DNA from: a virus
Strand: one strand, 5' to 3'
DNA: 55,800 nucleotides
Virus record (IMG/VR): IMGVR_UViG_3300030618_000020
Span: 1 to 55,800 of that record
A program made the translations under genes and the position numbers. Shown in pieces: positions 8,187-16,294 of the stretch (the first letter of the stretch is position 1; every line of letters begins with the position of its first letter). A model generated the notes under the pieces. The model searched no databases. It was given only the letters and a program-made list of their open reading frames with translations, and was not told where the DNA came from.

Positions 8187-8596
8187 TACAGATATCCCTT
8201 CTTCTTCATGTAGGAAACTACACGACGCTTGACGTTATAGGCGGTTGGTTGACGATAACTTTGTTCAATAAATAAATTCTTTGCTTCATCATAAGTTAAA
8301 TCGAAAAAGTTCTGTACCGCAGGCCATCCACCAATACCACAAAATGTTGGATAAGTACCGCGTGTAAGATAATTATTCGGCACAAACCCTTCTTTCTTGA
8401 ACCAAGGATCAATCATACAGGAACCAACAGCACATGCAGCGGTTCCACAATTACCACTATTAACCCATATTCCTAGATCAAACTTGACACTCTTGATAAA
8501 TCCATTAATGGTCGCAAGTTCTCCACGTCTCGAAGCTTCGATATGAAGATCAAGAACACGGACAAGATTTTGAAAACGCTGTTTGTAAGTTGACAT
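8186..8596 (-). CDS. Conserved hypothetical protein with CGTAACAVG motif, 136 aa
   Basis: The central block, NSGNCGTAACAVGSCMIDPWFKKEGF, is a signature I recognise from a widespread phage family without known function. The stop shares its last base with the start of the lipoprotein gene. Cysteine spacing (CGTAAC...C) might bind metal, but this is not established. Confidence 0.65.
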   Translation of the reverse strand: MSTYKQRFQNLVRVLDLHIEASRRGELATINGFIKSVKFDLGIWVNSGNCGTAACAVGSCMIDPWFKKEGFVPNNYLTRGTYPTFCGIGGWPAVQNFFDLTYDEAKNLFIEQSYRQPTAYNVKRRVVSYMKKKGYL

Positions 8597-8625
8597 AAAT
8601 TTACCTCAATATTTGTGGTGACTCA

Positions 8626-9213
8626 TCATACACTACGAAAGAGAGTCTTGTCAAGCTCTTTTTCAGAACAGAAATTTCTGACAATCACTCTGGCATGTGC
8701 TTCCAATGCTTCAAATCCAGCATCATTATTGATTAAAAATGCACGTTCTAAAATTTCAGGACTGAGTCCAGCTTCAGACACATGCTCAGACAGCGAGATT
8801 TGACTCTGGGAAGGTCTTACAATATGGACCAATAGGCCACCATTGTCTAGGATGAATTGGGCCTCATTTGAAAATCGCACGTCTGTAATGATGGTATATT
8901 CTGGCATTTTATCTTTTCCGATAAACAACCAAATATCATCTCTAAGACATGCTCTCCCCCAATTTGTTCCTAGTGTCTGAAATGCGTGTCTTGGTGAAAA
9001 TCCAAATTTAGAATCAACAACATCTTTAAGTTCTCCATTTGCATGTCTTTCATCCCAATCAAACAAATAACAGCAAACTTTTTTTATTGGATCAGCTAAC
9101 CCATATCGCTCAATTTTAATTTTCAAATCTTCGAGAGCTATATCAATAATTAACTTTCCAAGAGTATCTTTTCCAGACCCGGCCTTACCATGTATTCCAA
9201 TAAGTTTTTTCAT
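8626..9213 (-). CDS. Deoxynucleoside monophosphate kinase (T4 gp1-like)
   Basis: A P-loop GKAGSGKDT lies at residues 8-16 of MKKLIGIHGK..., followed by the AFQTLGTNWGR and TDVRFSNEAQFI blocks typical of phage dNMP kinases. It phosphorylates dNMPs to dNDPs. Several ATG codons in frame (9228, 9222, 9213) make the start uncertain; 9213 puts the P-loop at the usual position. The outermost ATG overlaps the late promoter of the plus-strand endonuclease cassette. Confidence 0.85.
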   Translation of the reverse strand: MKKLIGIHGKAGSGKDTLGKLIIDIALEDLKIKIERYGLADPIKKVCCYLFDWDERHANGELKDVVDSKFGFSPRHAFQTLGTNWGRACLRDDIWLFIGKDKMPEYTIITDVRFSNEAQFILDNGGLLVHIVRPSQSQISLSEHVSEAGLSPEILERAFLINNDAGFEALEAHARVIVRNFCSEKELDKTLFRSV

Positions 9214-9225
9214 TTCACACATTCC

Positions 9226-9266
9226 CATAAATAAAGTGCCTATCGCGTGTATCTAGCACCATAGGC
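9226..9266 (+). promoter_or_regulatory. Homing-endonuclease cassette leader: late promoter and covarying hairpin
   Basis: CATAAATA (9226-9233) is followed by a stem, GCCTAT (9238-9243) with ATAGGC (9261-9266), with CGCG just after the 5' arm and TCTAC just after the 3' arm, then AAGGA before the ATG. The same architecture with different but complementary stem sequences precedes the endonucleases at 45307, 47311 and 52429. Confidence 0.7.
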
Positions 9267-9298
9267 TCTACAATAATCTGATTAAGGACACTTGCAGC

Positions 9299-9913
9299 AT
9301 GACTATTTACTACGTTTACATTCATCGTACTCAAGATACTAATGAAGTATTTTATATAGGAAAAGGAACTGCAAGGCGTCGGTTTCATTCTAGAGCAAGA
9401 AGTCTTCATTGGACGAATAAAGTCAAAAAGCATGGTGGATTCTACTCTGAAATTTTAATCGATAATATCGAAGATGAATTTTCTGCGTTTGAATGGGAGA
9501 AATATTTCATATATTTTTATCGAATGATAGGTTGGAAATTGGTTAATGGTACCGATGGTGGTGATGCTGGTCCAAATCAAAGAGGCCGAATAGTCACTAT
9601 AGAAAGTAGAAAGAAGATGTCTAAATCGCAGAAAGGTAAAAAGAAATCTGCTGAATTTTGTATAAAAACGTCTCTTAGACAAATTGGACCTAAAAATCAT
9701 TGTTATGGAAAGAAACATTCAGAAGAGCATAAAAGAAAAATTGGAGAAAAATCTAAAGGAAATAAGTATAGATTAGGTATACCAGATTCGCAAGAAACCA
9801 AAGACCTTAAATCAAAACTCATGTTACTCAGACCCAAAATTCTTTGTACTCATTGTAACAAATTGTTCAATACCGGACTTTTTACAATTCACAAAAATAA
9901 ATATCATTTGTAG
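9299..9913 (+). CDS. GIY-YIG homing endonuclease with NUMOD3-type repeats
   Basis: The N-terminal domain MTIYYVYIHRTQDTNEVFYIGKG gives the YVY...YIGKG (GIY-YIG) nuclease core. The basic residues of GTARRRFHSR and a downstream glutamate (FEWEKYF) complete it. The C-terminal half has short basic DNA-binding repeats (KKMSKSQKGKKKS, HSEEHKRKIGEKSKG) typical of NUMOD3, and ends in a C2H2-like finger (CTHCNKLF...H). Free-standing, on the opposite strand from its neighbours, and AT-rich. The 3' end overlaps the 3' end of 9904-10107 by 10 bp, so it inserted between dNMP kinase and that gene. Confidence 0.9.
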   Translation: MTIYYVYIHRTQDTNEVFYIGKGTARRRFHSRARSLHWTNKVKKHGGFYSEILIDNIEDEFSAFEWEKYFIYFYRMIGWKLVNGTDGGDAGPNQRGRIVTIESRKKMSKSQKGKKKSAEFCIKTSLRQIGPKNHCYGKKHSEEHKRKIGEKSKGNKYRLGIPDSQETKDLKSKLMLLRPKILCTHCNKLFNTGLFTIHKNKYHL

Positions 9914-10107
9914 CTGTCATTAGTATGGTCTCTGTTGAGGTCATAGATGATGAATGGTAAGAGAACCATGATCGGAATAAGCAAGAGTATGCCTATACAA
10001 ATGGTTTCCATCCATTCTGAGAATGTTAAGCTGTCATCGTCTACAGCAAACGAAATGATGACGTAGAAGCAAAAGATTGCATAGAGTGAAAGGATTGTCA
10101 AGATCAT
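9904..10107 (-). CDS. Small two-pass membrane protein, 67 aa
   Basis: It begins MILTILSLYAIFCFYVIIS and has a second hydrophobic stretch (ICIGILLLIPIMVLLPFIIY). The ATG overlaps the stop of 10104-10292 in an ATGA, which decides the start over a longer upstream frame. Function unknown. Confidence 0.65.
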   Translation of the reverse strand: MILTILSLYAIFCFYVIISFAVDDDSLTFSEWMETICIGILLLIPIMVLLPFIIYDLNRDHTNDSYK

Positions 10108-10292
10108 AGTTCTGGTCCAAATTCTATTCCAATTGGCTTGGCTGTTCCGATTGAAAATGTAGTACATTTATGGACGGTAGGCCATGCTTGTTTTAGTAGA
10201 GTTGACATGTCCCACCCACTAGTCGCTTCTTCATCTATTCGAAATGTCCTCTTGCATAGAGAACACTCATAGACGATTCTGTAGTCGCTCAT
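10104..10292 (-). CDS. Small zinc-finger-like protein, 62 aa
   Basis: It begins MSDYRIVYECSLCKRTF, with a C-x2-C pair and a later H-x-C (VHKCT) that could complete a zinc site. Start and stop overlap neighbours by 4 bp. Function unknown. Confidence 0.6.
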   Translation of the reverse strand: MSDYRIVYECSLCKRTFRIDEEATSGWDMSTLLKQAWPTVHKCTTFSIGTAKPIGIEFGPEL

Positions 10293-10531
10293 TCATACAT
10301 CCTTGAAGTTCCAAGTGGATACCATATTGATGTTAGTGGACGAGTATCAAGACTTTTAAAATGTTTTGCCAAACATGAACAACAAACATGAATATTTTCT
10401 TTATAGGTTGTTTGTGCGGTAATTTTCAGTGAACCACCCTTCGGTAGTTTCAGTTCAGTCACTGAGTTATCTGCTCTGGGATATTCAAGTGTGAGTTGGT
10501 TATCACATACATCACAATATGTTTTGATCAT
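10289..10531 (-). CDS. Small zinc-binding protein, 80 aa
   Basis: Two C-x2-C pairs (YCDVCD near the N-terminus and VCCSCLAKHF near residue 52) suggest a treble-clef or zinc-ribbon fold. ATG 10531 overlaps the stop of the MazG gene (TGATG). Function unknown. Confidence 0.65.
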   Translation of the reverse strand: MIKTYCDVCDNQLTLEYPRADNSVTELKLPKGGSLKITAQTTYKENIHVCCSCLAKHFKSLDTRPLTSIWYPLGTSRMYE

Positions 10532-10914
10532 CAAAACTTCTTCCCATCGGCCTTCAGGCGGTTTTCGCGCTTATGATCCTCTCTTGTGGCATTATATTCA
10601 AGTTTCTCGACAATGGAACCAGCCAAATCAAGATCATATCCAGCGCAGTAGTCAACGATACGTATAACAGCATCAGCCATTTCTACAACTTCCATTGGTC
10701 GATGGGTCAGGTGTGTATCCATCATATTCTTTCTGACGCCTTCTAGTGCTTCAGATAGTTCAGAGTGAATCAGTGCAATTAACTCACCCTTGTTTCTCTT
10801 CATTGGTTCGCCAGTGTCAAGATTTGTCCACCAATGAGTATTGGTTTTCTTGATATGGCCTTGTAGCATACAAATGCCGAGAAGTACAGCTGTTCTGGTT
10901 CCAGTGTCTATCAT
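10531..10914 (-). CDS. MazG-like nucleoside triphosphate pyrophosphohydrolase
   Basis: 127 residues from MIDTGTRTAV. The motif IALIHSELSEALEGVRK (E-x-x-E of the metal site) and EMADAVIRIVDYC (E-x-x-D) are the two helices of the all-alpha NTP-PPase fold. It probably hydrolyses (d)NTPs or alarmones. The start is fixed by AAGGAATATATT before ATG; a longer frame overlaps the AAA gene. Confidence 0.8.
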   Translation of the reverse strand: MIDTGTRTAVLLGICMLQGHIKKTNTHWWTNLDTGEPMKRNKGELIALIHSELSEALEGVRKNMMDTHLTHRPMEVVEMADAVIRIVDYCAGYDLDLAGSIVEKLEYNATREDHKRENRLKADGKKF

Positions 10915-10924
10915 AATATATTCC

Positions 10925-12082
10925 TTATTGGGTAAATCCAAATTTTGATTTTGCTTCTTGAGTCTTGAACTCTTGTTCTTCAAAGTTGTAAATTTCTGCT
11001 AATGTCATTGGTTTTTGTGCATCAATCTTATACAGAGACTGCATCAAAACAGAAGCCTTCCTCTGAGAGAGTGGTTTGAATTCATACTCTCCAATCAATC
11101 GACCTTTACGTCTGAGTGCGCTATCGATTTTGTTCAAACTAGAGTTGAAGGTTGCTACAACACTGATCGATAAGATATCACTCAAAATTCCGTCACAGAG
11201 GTTCAGAATATTGCTGACAGCTGGATTTCCACCATCCTCTCTAGGTGCAAGAATTTCTTCTGCATCTTCGATCACCAGAATAGCACCTTCATTTGCATGA
11301 AGAAGTGTCATGAATGATGGATCACCCAACATCTTGGCAATCTCATTCGGAACATAGATGACCTTTCTGGTGGCTGTTGTGATGAGAGTTCTGATATAAG
11401 AAGTCTTTCCAGTTCCGGGAACGCCATGAAGCATGATGATGCCTTTTGGTTTGTCCTTCAGACTCTTTCTGATGTGTTCATCGAATGCCACAAAATCGTC
11501 ATTGTAGTTTGTCATCACCTCTTCATTGGATTTTACGCTAGAGACTGGCATTGTGTATTCCGACAAATCCAAACCTCTTGGACCTTGTGTGATGATATGT
11601 ATCTTTCGTTCATTGCTAGGAATTGGATGTACTAGCAAATTTTTTGTTGCAAATTCATAAAATTCGTCGTATCGTTCAAGAGAAGAAGACAAGAAAACGA
11701 TGTTTGACTTTTTACTGTCAATAAGATCGTCGTCTTCTCCATACTCATCAAAAACTGAATCAATAGTAATTGGCTTTGTGGGGTTGTTACTATTCGACCC
11801 ATCTACTGAGATAACAATCCCCGGATAGATATAGAAATTGGAGAATTGGAATGAATGCTTTGAATCACTTACATTGTGAGAAGAGTATTTTTCTTTTTCG
11901 TTGTACCTTACACGAAATTTTGTTAACCTTTCTTCAACTTCACTCGGTGTCAATCCAATTCCATAGATATGCATCGCATGTCTAGGTGCTTCTTTGAATA
12001 CAGCCAAAAACTTTGAATAGCCAAAAGTATTGGTCTGCTCATGCAACATATTTGCATGGACGCTATAAGTGATGTTGTTCAT
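10925..12082 (-). CDS. AAA-family ATPase
   Basis: 385 residues. Walker A GVPGTGKTSYI near residue 220 and Walker B AILVIEDAEEIL, followed by a sensor-type ATFNSS and an arginine-rich ALRRKGRL that fits the arginine finger region. The N-terminal ~200 residues are unfamiliar. The arrangement is like BCS1/CDC48-type AAA proteins found in phages with no set role. It directly precedes MazG in the same run. Confidence 0.8.
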   Translation of the reverse strand: MNNITYSVHANMLHEQTNTFGYSKFLAVFKEAPRHAMHIYGIGLTPSEVEERLTKFRVRYNEKEKYSSHNVSDSKHSFQFSNFYIYPGIVISVDGSNSNNPTKPITIDSVFDEYGEDDDLIDSKKSNIVFLSSSLERYDEFYEFATKNLLVHPIPSNERKIHIITQGPRGLDLSEYTMPVSSVKSNEEVMTNYNDDFVAFDEHIRKSLKDKPKGIIMLHGVPGTGKTSYIRTLITTATRKVIYVPNEIAKMLGDPSFMTLLHANEGAILVIEDAEEILAPREDGGNPAVSNILNLCDGILSDILSISVVATFNSSLNKIDSALRRKGRLIGEYEFKPLSQRKASVLMQSLYKIDAQKPMTLAEIYNFEEQEFKTQEAKSKFGFTQ

Positions 12083-12429
12083 TATGGATGGTGGCAGATG
12101 TTCAGTTGTTCAACGAGGGTTTCATGTTCTTTGGTGTCCCACTTCTGAAGATATTCACCAGTAGGATCGTCTGAATTTTCGACAAAATCAATCCATCCAT
12201 CAGCAATGGCAATTTCATAGGGGTCTTGAGTACCACATTTGAGACAGTATGCACCGGGCCAACCACTCCACTTATGTGAATATTTCCTGTTCAGAATTTC
12301 TTGTATTTGGTCAGTCATTGGATATAGTTTAACTGGCCGTTTCAGGATGTTCAAGTTTCTGAGTCCTTCTCTGATCAATAGCCACGATACATAGATTATT
12401 ATTCGCATAGATATGTTCAATTTTTCCAC
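12082..12429 (-). CDS. Hypothetical protein with CxxC pair, up to 115 aa
   Basis: The C-terminal ~75 residues (MTDQIQEILNRKY...AYCLKCGTQDPYE...NICHHP) look like a folded domain with a possible Cys/His metal site. The start is uncertain: a GTG at 12429 has a GGA ribosome site 8 bases away, while ATG 12318 lacks one. TATAAATG lies just upstream of the GTG, close to a late promoter. Confidence 0.5.
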   Translation of the reverse strand: MEKLNISMRIIIYVSWLLIREGLRNLNILKRPVKLYPMTDQIQEILNRKYSHKWSGWPGAYCLKCGTQDPYEIAIADGWIDFVENSDDPTGEYLQKWDTKEHETLVEQLNICHHP

Positions 12430-12474
12430 TTTCTGATTCCGTTTTTATTATTGACGGAACCATTTATAGTAAAG

Positions 12475-12957
12475 CTACTTAGCTGAAATCATAAGAAAAA
12501 TATGGTGGCCTATTTTGGCTACAACTTTGGCTGCTTTATCCCATTTTGGGTGTACAGTAGTTGTGTGAAAGTGAGTTGCCCCATGAGAAGGATCAATAGC
12601 AATATATCCAACCACCAAATTTGCAATCTCTCGACTATCTTGATAGCTCTGAAAGTCTATAACTTTCTTAGGTGGCTCACATACCCAAGAAAATTGACAA
12701 ATCTTCTTACCATTTCTGACAGCTGATTGATAGACAACAGAACATAGGTTGTTGATGTCCTTCTTTGCTCGGTTGAATGTCACAAAGGCGACTGCGAGTC
12801 TGCCTGTATAAGATTCGCCTCTTGATTCTCTATAGATGTTCTGGACAAGACATTCCATATTTGAATGATAACTATTGGACTGATGACTATAGTTTGCTTC
12901 TACGTTATTGGAGACCATCAATGTAGCGACTATGAGTCCTATTGTAATTAGTTTCAT
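12475..12957 (-). CDS. SleB-like cell wall hydrolase (secreted lysin)
   Basis: A signal peptide (MKLITIGLIVATLMVSNNVEA) precedes a hydrolase_2/SleB-type catalytic domain: IYRESRGESYTGRLAVAFVTFNRA contains the catalytic glutamate in the E-S-R-G-E block, then CSVVYQ...CQFSW and a late GATHFH. Family members cleave peptidoglycan. With an export signal it could act as a SAR- or Sec-dependent endolysin. It is the only clear lysis gene here. Confidence 0.8.
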   Translation of the reverse strand: MKLITIGLIVATLMVSNNVEANYSHQSNSYHSNMECLVQNIYRESRGESYTGRLAVAFVTFNRAKKDINNLCSVVYQSAVRNGKKICQFSWVCEPPKKVIDFQSYQDSREIANLVVGYIAIDPSHGATHFHTTTVHPKWDKAAKVVAKIGHHIFLMISAK

Positions 12958-12990
12958 GTTTCTTCACCCGTTTTAAGAACGAAAGATCGA

Positions 12991-13019
12991 GTGTAACACA
13001 ATGAAACTTTAAAAGTCAA
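12991..13019 (-). promoter_or_regulatory. Possible sigma70 promoter for the lysin gene
   Basis: TTGACT (13014-13019), 17-bp spacer, TTACAC (12991-12996), then GGGTGAAGAAAC before the ATG. The -10 box is weak. Confidence 0.4.
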
Positions 13020-13022
13020 CAC

Positions 13023-13238
13023 TCATCCACAGATAAGGTCGGCTTCTCCAAAACAAAGAATAGAAGAAAACTTATTGACCTTAAATTCTGATTCTGGAAA
13101 TTCCTTGAAGAACTCACTCAAGACCATTTCATGGTTTGAAGTATTGAATTTCTTGGTTCCAGTTACAACTGTTCCTGTCTTGTGGCTCTTGATTTCAAAA
13201 TCAATTTTGATTCCGGTACAATCATTGAAAACCGACAT
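13023..13238 (-). CDS. Hypothetical protein, 71 aa
   Basis: Unknown. It contains KSHKTGTVVTGTKKF, faintly like the T-G-x-x-V block of the paralog family at 853-2582, but the rest does not align by eye. It follows the methyltransferase gene with a 2-bp gap. Confidence 0.6.
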   Translation of the reverse strand: MSVFNDCTGIKIDFEIKSHKTGTVVTGTKKFNTSNHEMVLSEFFKEFPESEFKVNKFSSILCFGEADLICG

Positions 13239-13240
13239 AA

Positions 13241-13882
13241 TTAAACCCTCTTGAAGGCATATGTTCCGATGGATTCTCTTCCGAGCTTCACTTCCATATC
13301 ATTCTGGAAGAGGAATTGAAAGCCATAGTCGTGCATGAAGTCCTTTATACCACAGTCTGTAAAATAGTGAAAGTGTTCATCCTTGCGATAGTGTTTACTC
13401 TTCAGAACATCTTCCTTATTCTTAAAGATCGGAATACTCATAATGATGAATTCTGGTGCAGCTAGCATAACAGACTTCAAATCTTTGATGTGTTCGAATG
13501 AATCCCAAAATGTGTAGGCAGTAGTATTATTCGGCTTGTACATGTCTAAGAACTTCTTGTTCTCAGTCAACCATTCAATACCAGCTGGATTGACATCATA
13601 ACCGTAATAATCTGGTGAAGATCGGACAAATGTTCCTGAACCAATGCCAACGTCTAGGACGATTGCATCATTGTCTGATCCTAGAACTAGCTGAGTAAAT
13701 TCTACTCTGGCATCATTGATGGCGCAGCTTTGTTTTTCATAGACTGAATATTTTTCAAAGTAGGATTTTCCATACACATCCGACTCTTTCAAATTGTTCT
13801 GCTTCCAGTATTCATCAACTGGAAAATAACCATAACCTAGATTCTCCCACCAGAAAAGCTCAAGCTCAAGCTCAGTATGCAC
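13241..13882 (-). CDS. SAM-dependent methyltransferase-like protein
   Basis: 213 residues from a GTG. VLDVGIGSGTFVRSS is the SAM-binding motif I (D-x-G-x-G-x-G), followed by YGYDVNPAGIEWL (acidic motif II) and a WDSFEHI block. This is a class I Rossmann methyltransferase resembling small-molecule or sugar methylases. It sits next to a GT9-like glycosyltransferase, so methylation of a glycan is plausible. The GTG lies inside a 7-bp hairpin below a late promoter. Confidence 0.75.
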   Translation of the reverse strand: MHTELELELFWWENLGYGYFPVDEYWKQNNLKESDVYGKSYFEKYSVYEKQSCAINDARVEFTQLVLGSDNDAIVLDVGIGSGTFVRSSPDYYGYDVNPAGIEWLTENKKFLDMYKPNNTTAYTFWDSFEHIKDLKSVMLAAPEFIIMSIPIFKNKEDVLKSKHYRKDEHFHYFTDCGIKDFMHDYGFQFLFQNDMEVKLGRESIGTYAFKRV

Positions 13883-13920
13883 GTTTTAGTTCTCATTGTT
13901 ATCACCGTGCATTATTTATA
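13877..13920 (-). promoter_or_regulatory. Late promoter TATAAATA with start-codon hairpin
   Basis: Perfect TATAAATA (13913-13920) is directly followed by ATGCACG, which pairs with CGTGCAT (13877-13883). The GTG start of the methyltransferase lies in the 3' arm. Transcripts from this promoter should start about 6 bases in and so lose the 5' arm, while read-through transcripts would keep the start codon paired. Confidence 0.55.
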
Positions 13921-14870
13921 AACTTCTGAAATTCCTCATCAAAGTTGGAAATGATCTTATAACAGTTATGTTTAGCTTCGAAACACATACATGGAAAGTC
14001 TGGATGGACCATTGTGAACTTTTCTAGGTCCATTCTCATGTCACAGATTTTTTCCTGATGGTCGTAACCCGCTCGTCCACCCCCACATATAAATGTATTC
14101 CTCTTGAAAGCAATGCCAGCCGGAACGATCCAGCCTACACCACCAACAATAACATCGGCATGTTGACAGAGAGCCATCAGTTTGACTAGACTCAATTCAC
14201 CTGAATGAAGAATCAAGTCAGCTTCTGGTGTATCACCCACCAGCCATTCCTTACCTTCGACACAATCAGCCACTGATACCGTGTAGTAGCCCACAGCCTT
14301 GAGCATCTGACACGCTCTGTTGGTGTACTGAGGTAGACACTGTCTAGATGGTGTGTGCCACTCAGCACGGTCTGTAGGAGGTCTGACAATGGCTAATTTC
14401 TTGCCACCAGTATCGACCGGACAAGGACCAAAATCTGGCATTGCAAAATCGATAGGTTCAGTTAGAGTGACTTTAGCTTGTCTCTCAAGACATTGAATGA
14501 GATTCCATCTAGAATAGTTGTCAGGACCATAACCAAACCTGATTTCTAGTTCAGGTCTGACAACTCTCTGAATACGATTGAAATTTGGTCTAGGGTATCC
14601 CGGTCTGATTGGTGGATAGGTGATTTGCTGAAAGGCTTCTTCTGGAAGCTGTGAATATTCAATGCCAACATTGTTATCAGCTATTTTTTGTTGGAGATTT
14701 TGTGTTCTCCATGGTGTTTCTGTTTTAAGAAACTTTACATTATCAATCCCAGATAGCATAAATGGGAGTGGAGATTCTACGTATAGCGTTTCTTTCTCAG
14801 CGAGAGCTTTGATGAGCGGTCTTTCATATAAGTGATCCCCAATGCCGTGCAAGCTCTTGATTATCTTCAT
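13902..14870 (-). CDS. GT9-like glycosyltransferase (heptosyltransferase fold)
   Basis: 322 residues beginning MKIIKSLHGIGDHLYERPLI, the G-x-G-D N-terminal loop of GT-B enzymes. A late block, LILHSGELSLVKLMALCQHADVIVGGVGW, fits the GT9 acceptor/donor region (D/S-G-x-x-H-x-A-equivalent). Two more GT9-like proteins lie at 46292-47218 and 48630-49442. The product probably adds sugar to a phage or host glycan. Confidence 0.65.
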   Translation of the reverse strand: MKIIKSLHGIGDHLYERPLIKALAEKETLYVESPLPFMLSGIDNVKFLKTETPWRTQNLQQKIADNNVGIEYSQLPEEAFQQITYPPIRPGYPRPNFNRIQRVVRPELEIRFGYGPDNYSRWNLIQCLERQAKVTLTEPIDFAMPDFGPCPVDTGGKKLAIVRPPTDRAEWHTPSRQCLPQYTNRACQMLKAVGYYTVSVADCVEGKEWLVGDTPEADLILHSGELSLVKLMALCQHADVIVGGVGWIVPAGIAFKRNTFICGGGRAGYDHQEKICDMRMDLEKFTMVHPDFPCMCFEAKHNCYKIISNFDEEFQKFINNAR

Positions 14871-15601
14871 GTTTTAATCTTTATTTTATGCTTTGATCCA
14901 ACTTTAGGACCAGACCTACTTCTCAATATACCTCGTTTCCATCCTTCTGGAATTGTTTCTATTGCTAATATTTGTTTATTATTGATACCATTGTTTATAG
15001 TTATTTTCTTAGGTTGTTTTACTCGTTGTTTTAATCCAGAATGAACATCTGCCCAATATTGAGTAAGCATATTACTTTTCCATTCTGGTGTACATACAAG
15101 ATAGGATTTTTTCTGAACTTCTTTCCAAGCTTGTTCTCTTTTAGGTGTTTTAATTTTTGCTATTCGAGATAAATGCCCAGATTTTACATTCCTTGGGCCT
15201 TGTATTTTTCCTCCTAGAGAGCAAGATTTTCTTCTAAGTTCATCATTAAAAAAGCAACCAAGTTTTTCTGATCGCATAACTTCAACAGCAAGAGCAGAAT
15301 ACCTAAGTCTATCCTCCATTGGCATATTTTTTCCAATATTTGACATATGACCATTTTCAGCATTAATCTTTCCCTGTCTCTGCCCAACCATAGAAAGAAT
15401 TAAGCGTGTAATTTCTTCACATGATATTGATCCTGAGAGAGCTTTCCACGCAATATAATCTTCCTTTTTACCAAAAGTTTCCCATAATTTCCTATGAGCT
15501 TCCGCGTGTTCTTCAATAGTCAATCGAATTAAATTAGAAGGATCGTTAGTACCTCCCATATGTTTTGGTATAATGTGATGTTTGTGTTTAAATATTTGCA
15601 A
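14867..15601 (-). CDS. HNH homing endonuclease
   Basis: KHKHHIIPKHMGGTNDPSNLIRLTIEEHAEAHRKLW is a complete HNH motif (HH...N...H). Basic repeat-like segments follow (RRKSCSLGGKIQGPRN, SRSGPKVGSKHKIK) of the NUMOD/HTH type. It starts at TTG behind GGAG and ends in TGA overlapping the glycosyltransferase ATG. Unlike the other free-standing endonucleases here it is co-directional with its neighbours. Confidence 0.85.
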   Translation of the reverse strand: MQIFKHKHHIIPKHMGGTNDPSNLIRLTIEEHAEAHRKLWETFGKKEDYIAWKALSGSISCEEITRLILSMVGQRQGKINAENGHMSNIGKNMPMEDRLRYSALAVEVMRSEKLGCFFNDELRRKSCSLGGKIQGPRNVKSGHLSRIAKIKTPKREQAWKEVQKKSYLVCTPEWKSNMLTQYWADVHSGLKQRVKQPKKITINNGINNKQILAIETIPEGWKRGILRSRSGPKVGSKHKIKIKT

Positions 15602-15607
15602 AACTAT

Positions 15608-15638
15608 ACTCCTGCATGATATACGCAGGAGTATTTAA
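15608..15638 (-). promoter_or_regulatory. Late-type TTAAATA and RBS-sequestering hairpin
   Basis: TTAAATA (15632-15638) abuts an 8-bp stem ACTCCTGC / GCAGGAGT (15625-15632 and 15608-15615) with a 9-base loop. The 3' arm contains the GGAG ribosome site of the HNH gene. This matches the T4 I-TevI scheme, in which a hairpin blocks translation from early transcripts and a late promoter inside it relieves the block. Confidence 0.6.
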
Positions 15639-15641
15639 TGA

Positions 15642-16112
15642 TTATCTATTTGTGGGAATTTCTTTAATCAAAATTCCAGCCTCTTGTAAAAGTTGAAATC
15701 CAATTTCTGTGCTATAATTTATGCCATTTCCCTTTCCGGGGAATGGTATATCGGTAGTAATAATTTCCTTGATGCCAGCTTGAATAATTCCTTTTGCACA
15801 CTCTTCACAAGGTGAACCGGCCCAATTTAAATATAAACGACAACCTTTAAGTGATACTCCAACTCTCGCTGCATTAAAAATTGAATTTAATTCAGAGTGA
15901 ACAATCATTTTGTACTTTAGAGGTCGTTCCCATCGTTTAGGATCAGTTTCATCAATACCACGAGGAAAACCATTAAAACCGCTAGATTTTATAACATTGT
16001 CATCATCGACAACAACACAGCCTACCTTCGTTGAAGGGTCTTTACTTTTTGATGCCTGTAAATGGGCATTTTCCAAAAAGAACCTATCCCATGAACTTAT
16101 CTGATTGCTCAT
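15642..16112 (-). CDS. dCMP deaminase
   Basis: 156 residues. Zinc-dependent deaminase signatures: VHSELNSIFNAA (H-x-E) and SPCEECAKGII (P-C-x-x-C). The N-terminal WDRFFLENAHLQASKSKDPSTKVGCVVV is the usual start of phage dCMP deaminases (T4 cd). It converts dCMP to dUMP for dTTP synthesis. Confidence 0.9.
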   Translation of the reverse strand: MSNQISSWDRFFLENAHLQASKSKDPSTKVGCVVVDDDNVIKSSGFNGFPRGIDETDPKRWERPLKYKMIVHSELNSIFNAARVGVSLKGCRLYLNWAGSPCEECAKGIIQAGIKEIITTDIPFPGKGNGINYSTEIGFQLLQEAGILIKEIPTNR

Positions 16113-16294
16113 ACTTTATTATCACTTTTGTCAATTACATTTTGAGTTTTTGTATCATAGAAACCTATCCCATTCTTTAAAAGTTCGTTAACCGCACCTG
16201 TTAAAGACACATTGAATATTCCAACACGCTTTTTGTAAGCACTTAAAATAAAGATTGCTTGCTCTTTCAATTTAACATCTATTGCTTCTGACAT
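16109..16294 (-). CDS. Hypothetical protein, 61 aa
   Basis: Not recognised; helical, starting MSEAIDVKLKEQAIF. ATG 16294 (GGA 6 bases upstream) is preferred to the ATG two codons earlier that overlaps its own ribosome site. The stop overlaps the dCMP deaminase start. Confidence 0.6.
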   Translation of the reverse strand: MSEAIDVKLKEQAIFILSAYKKRVGIFNVSLTGAVNELLKNGIGFYDTKTQNVIDKSDNKV

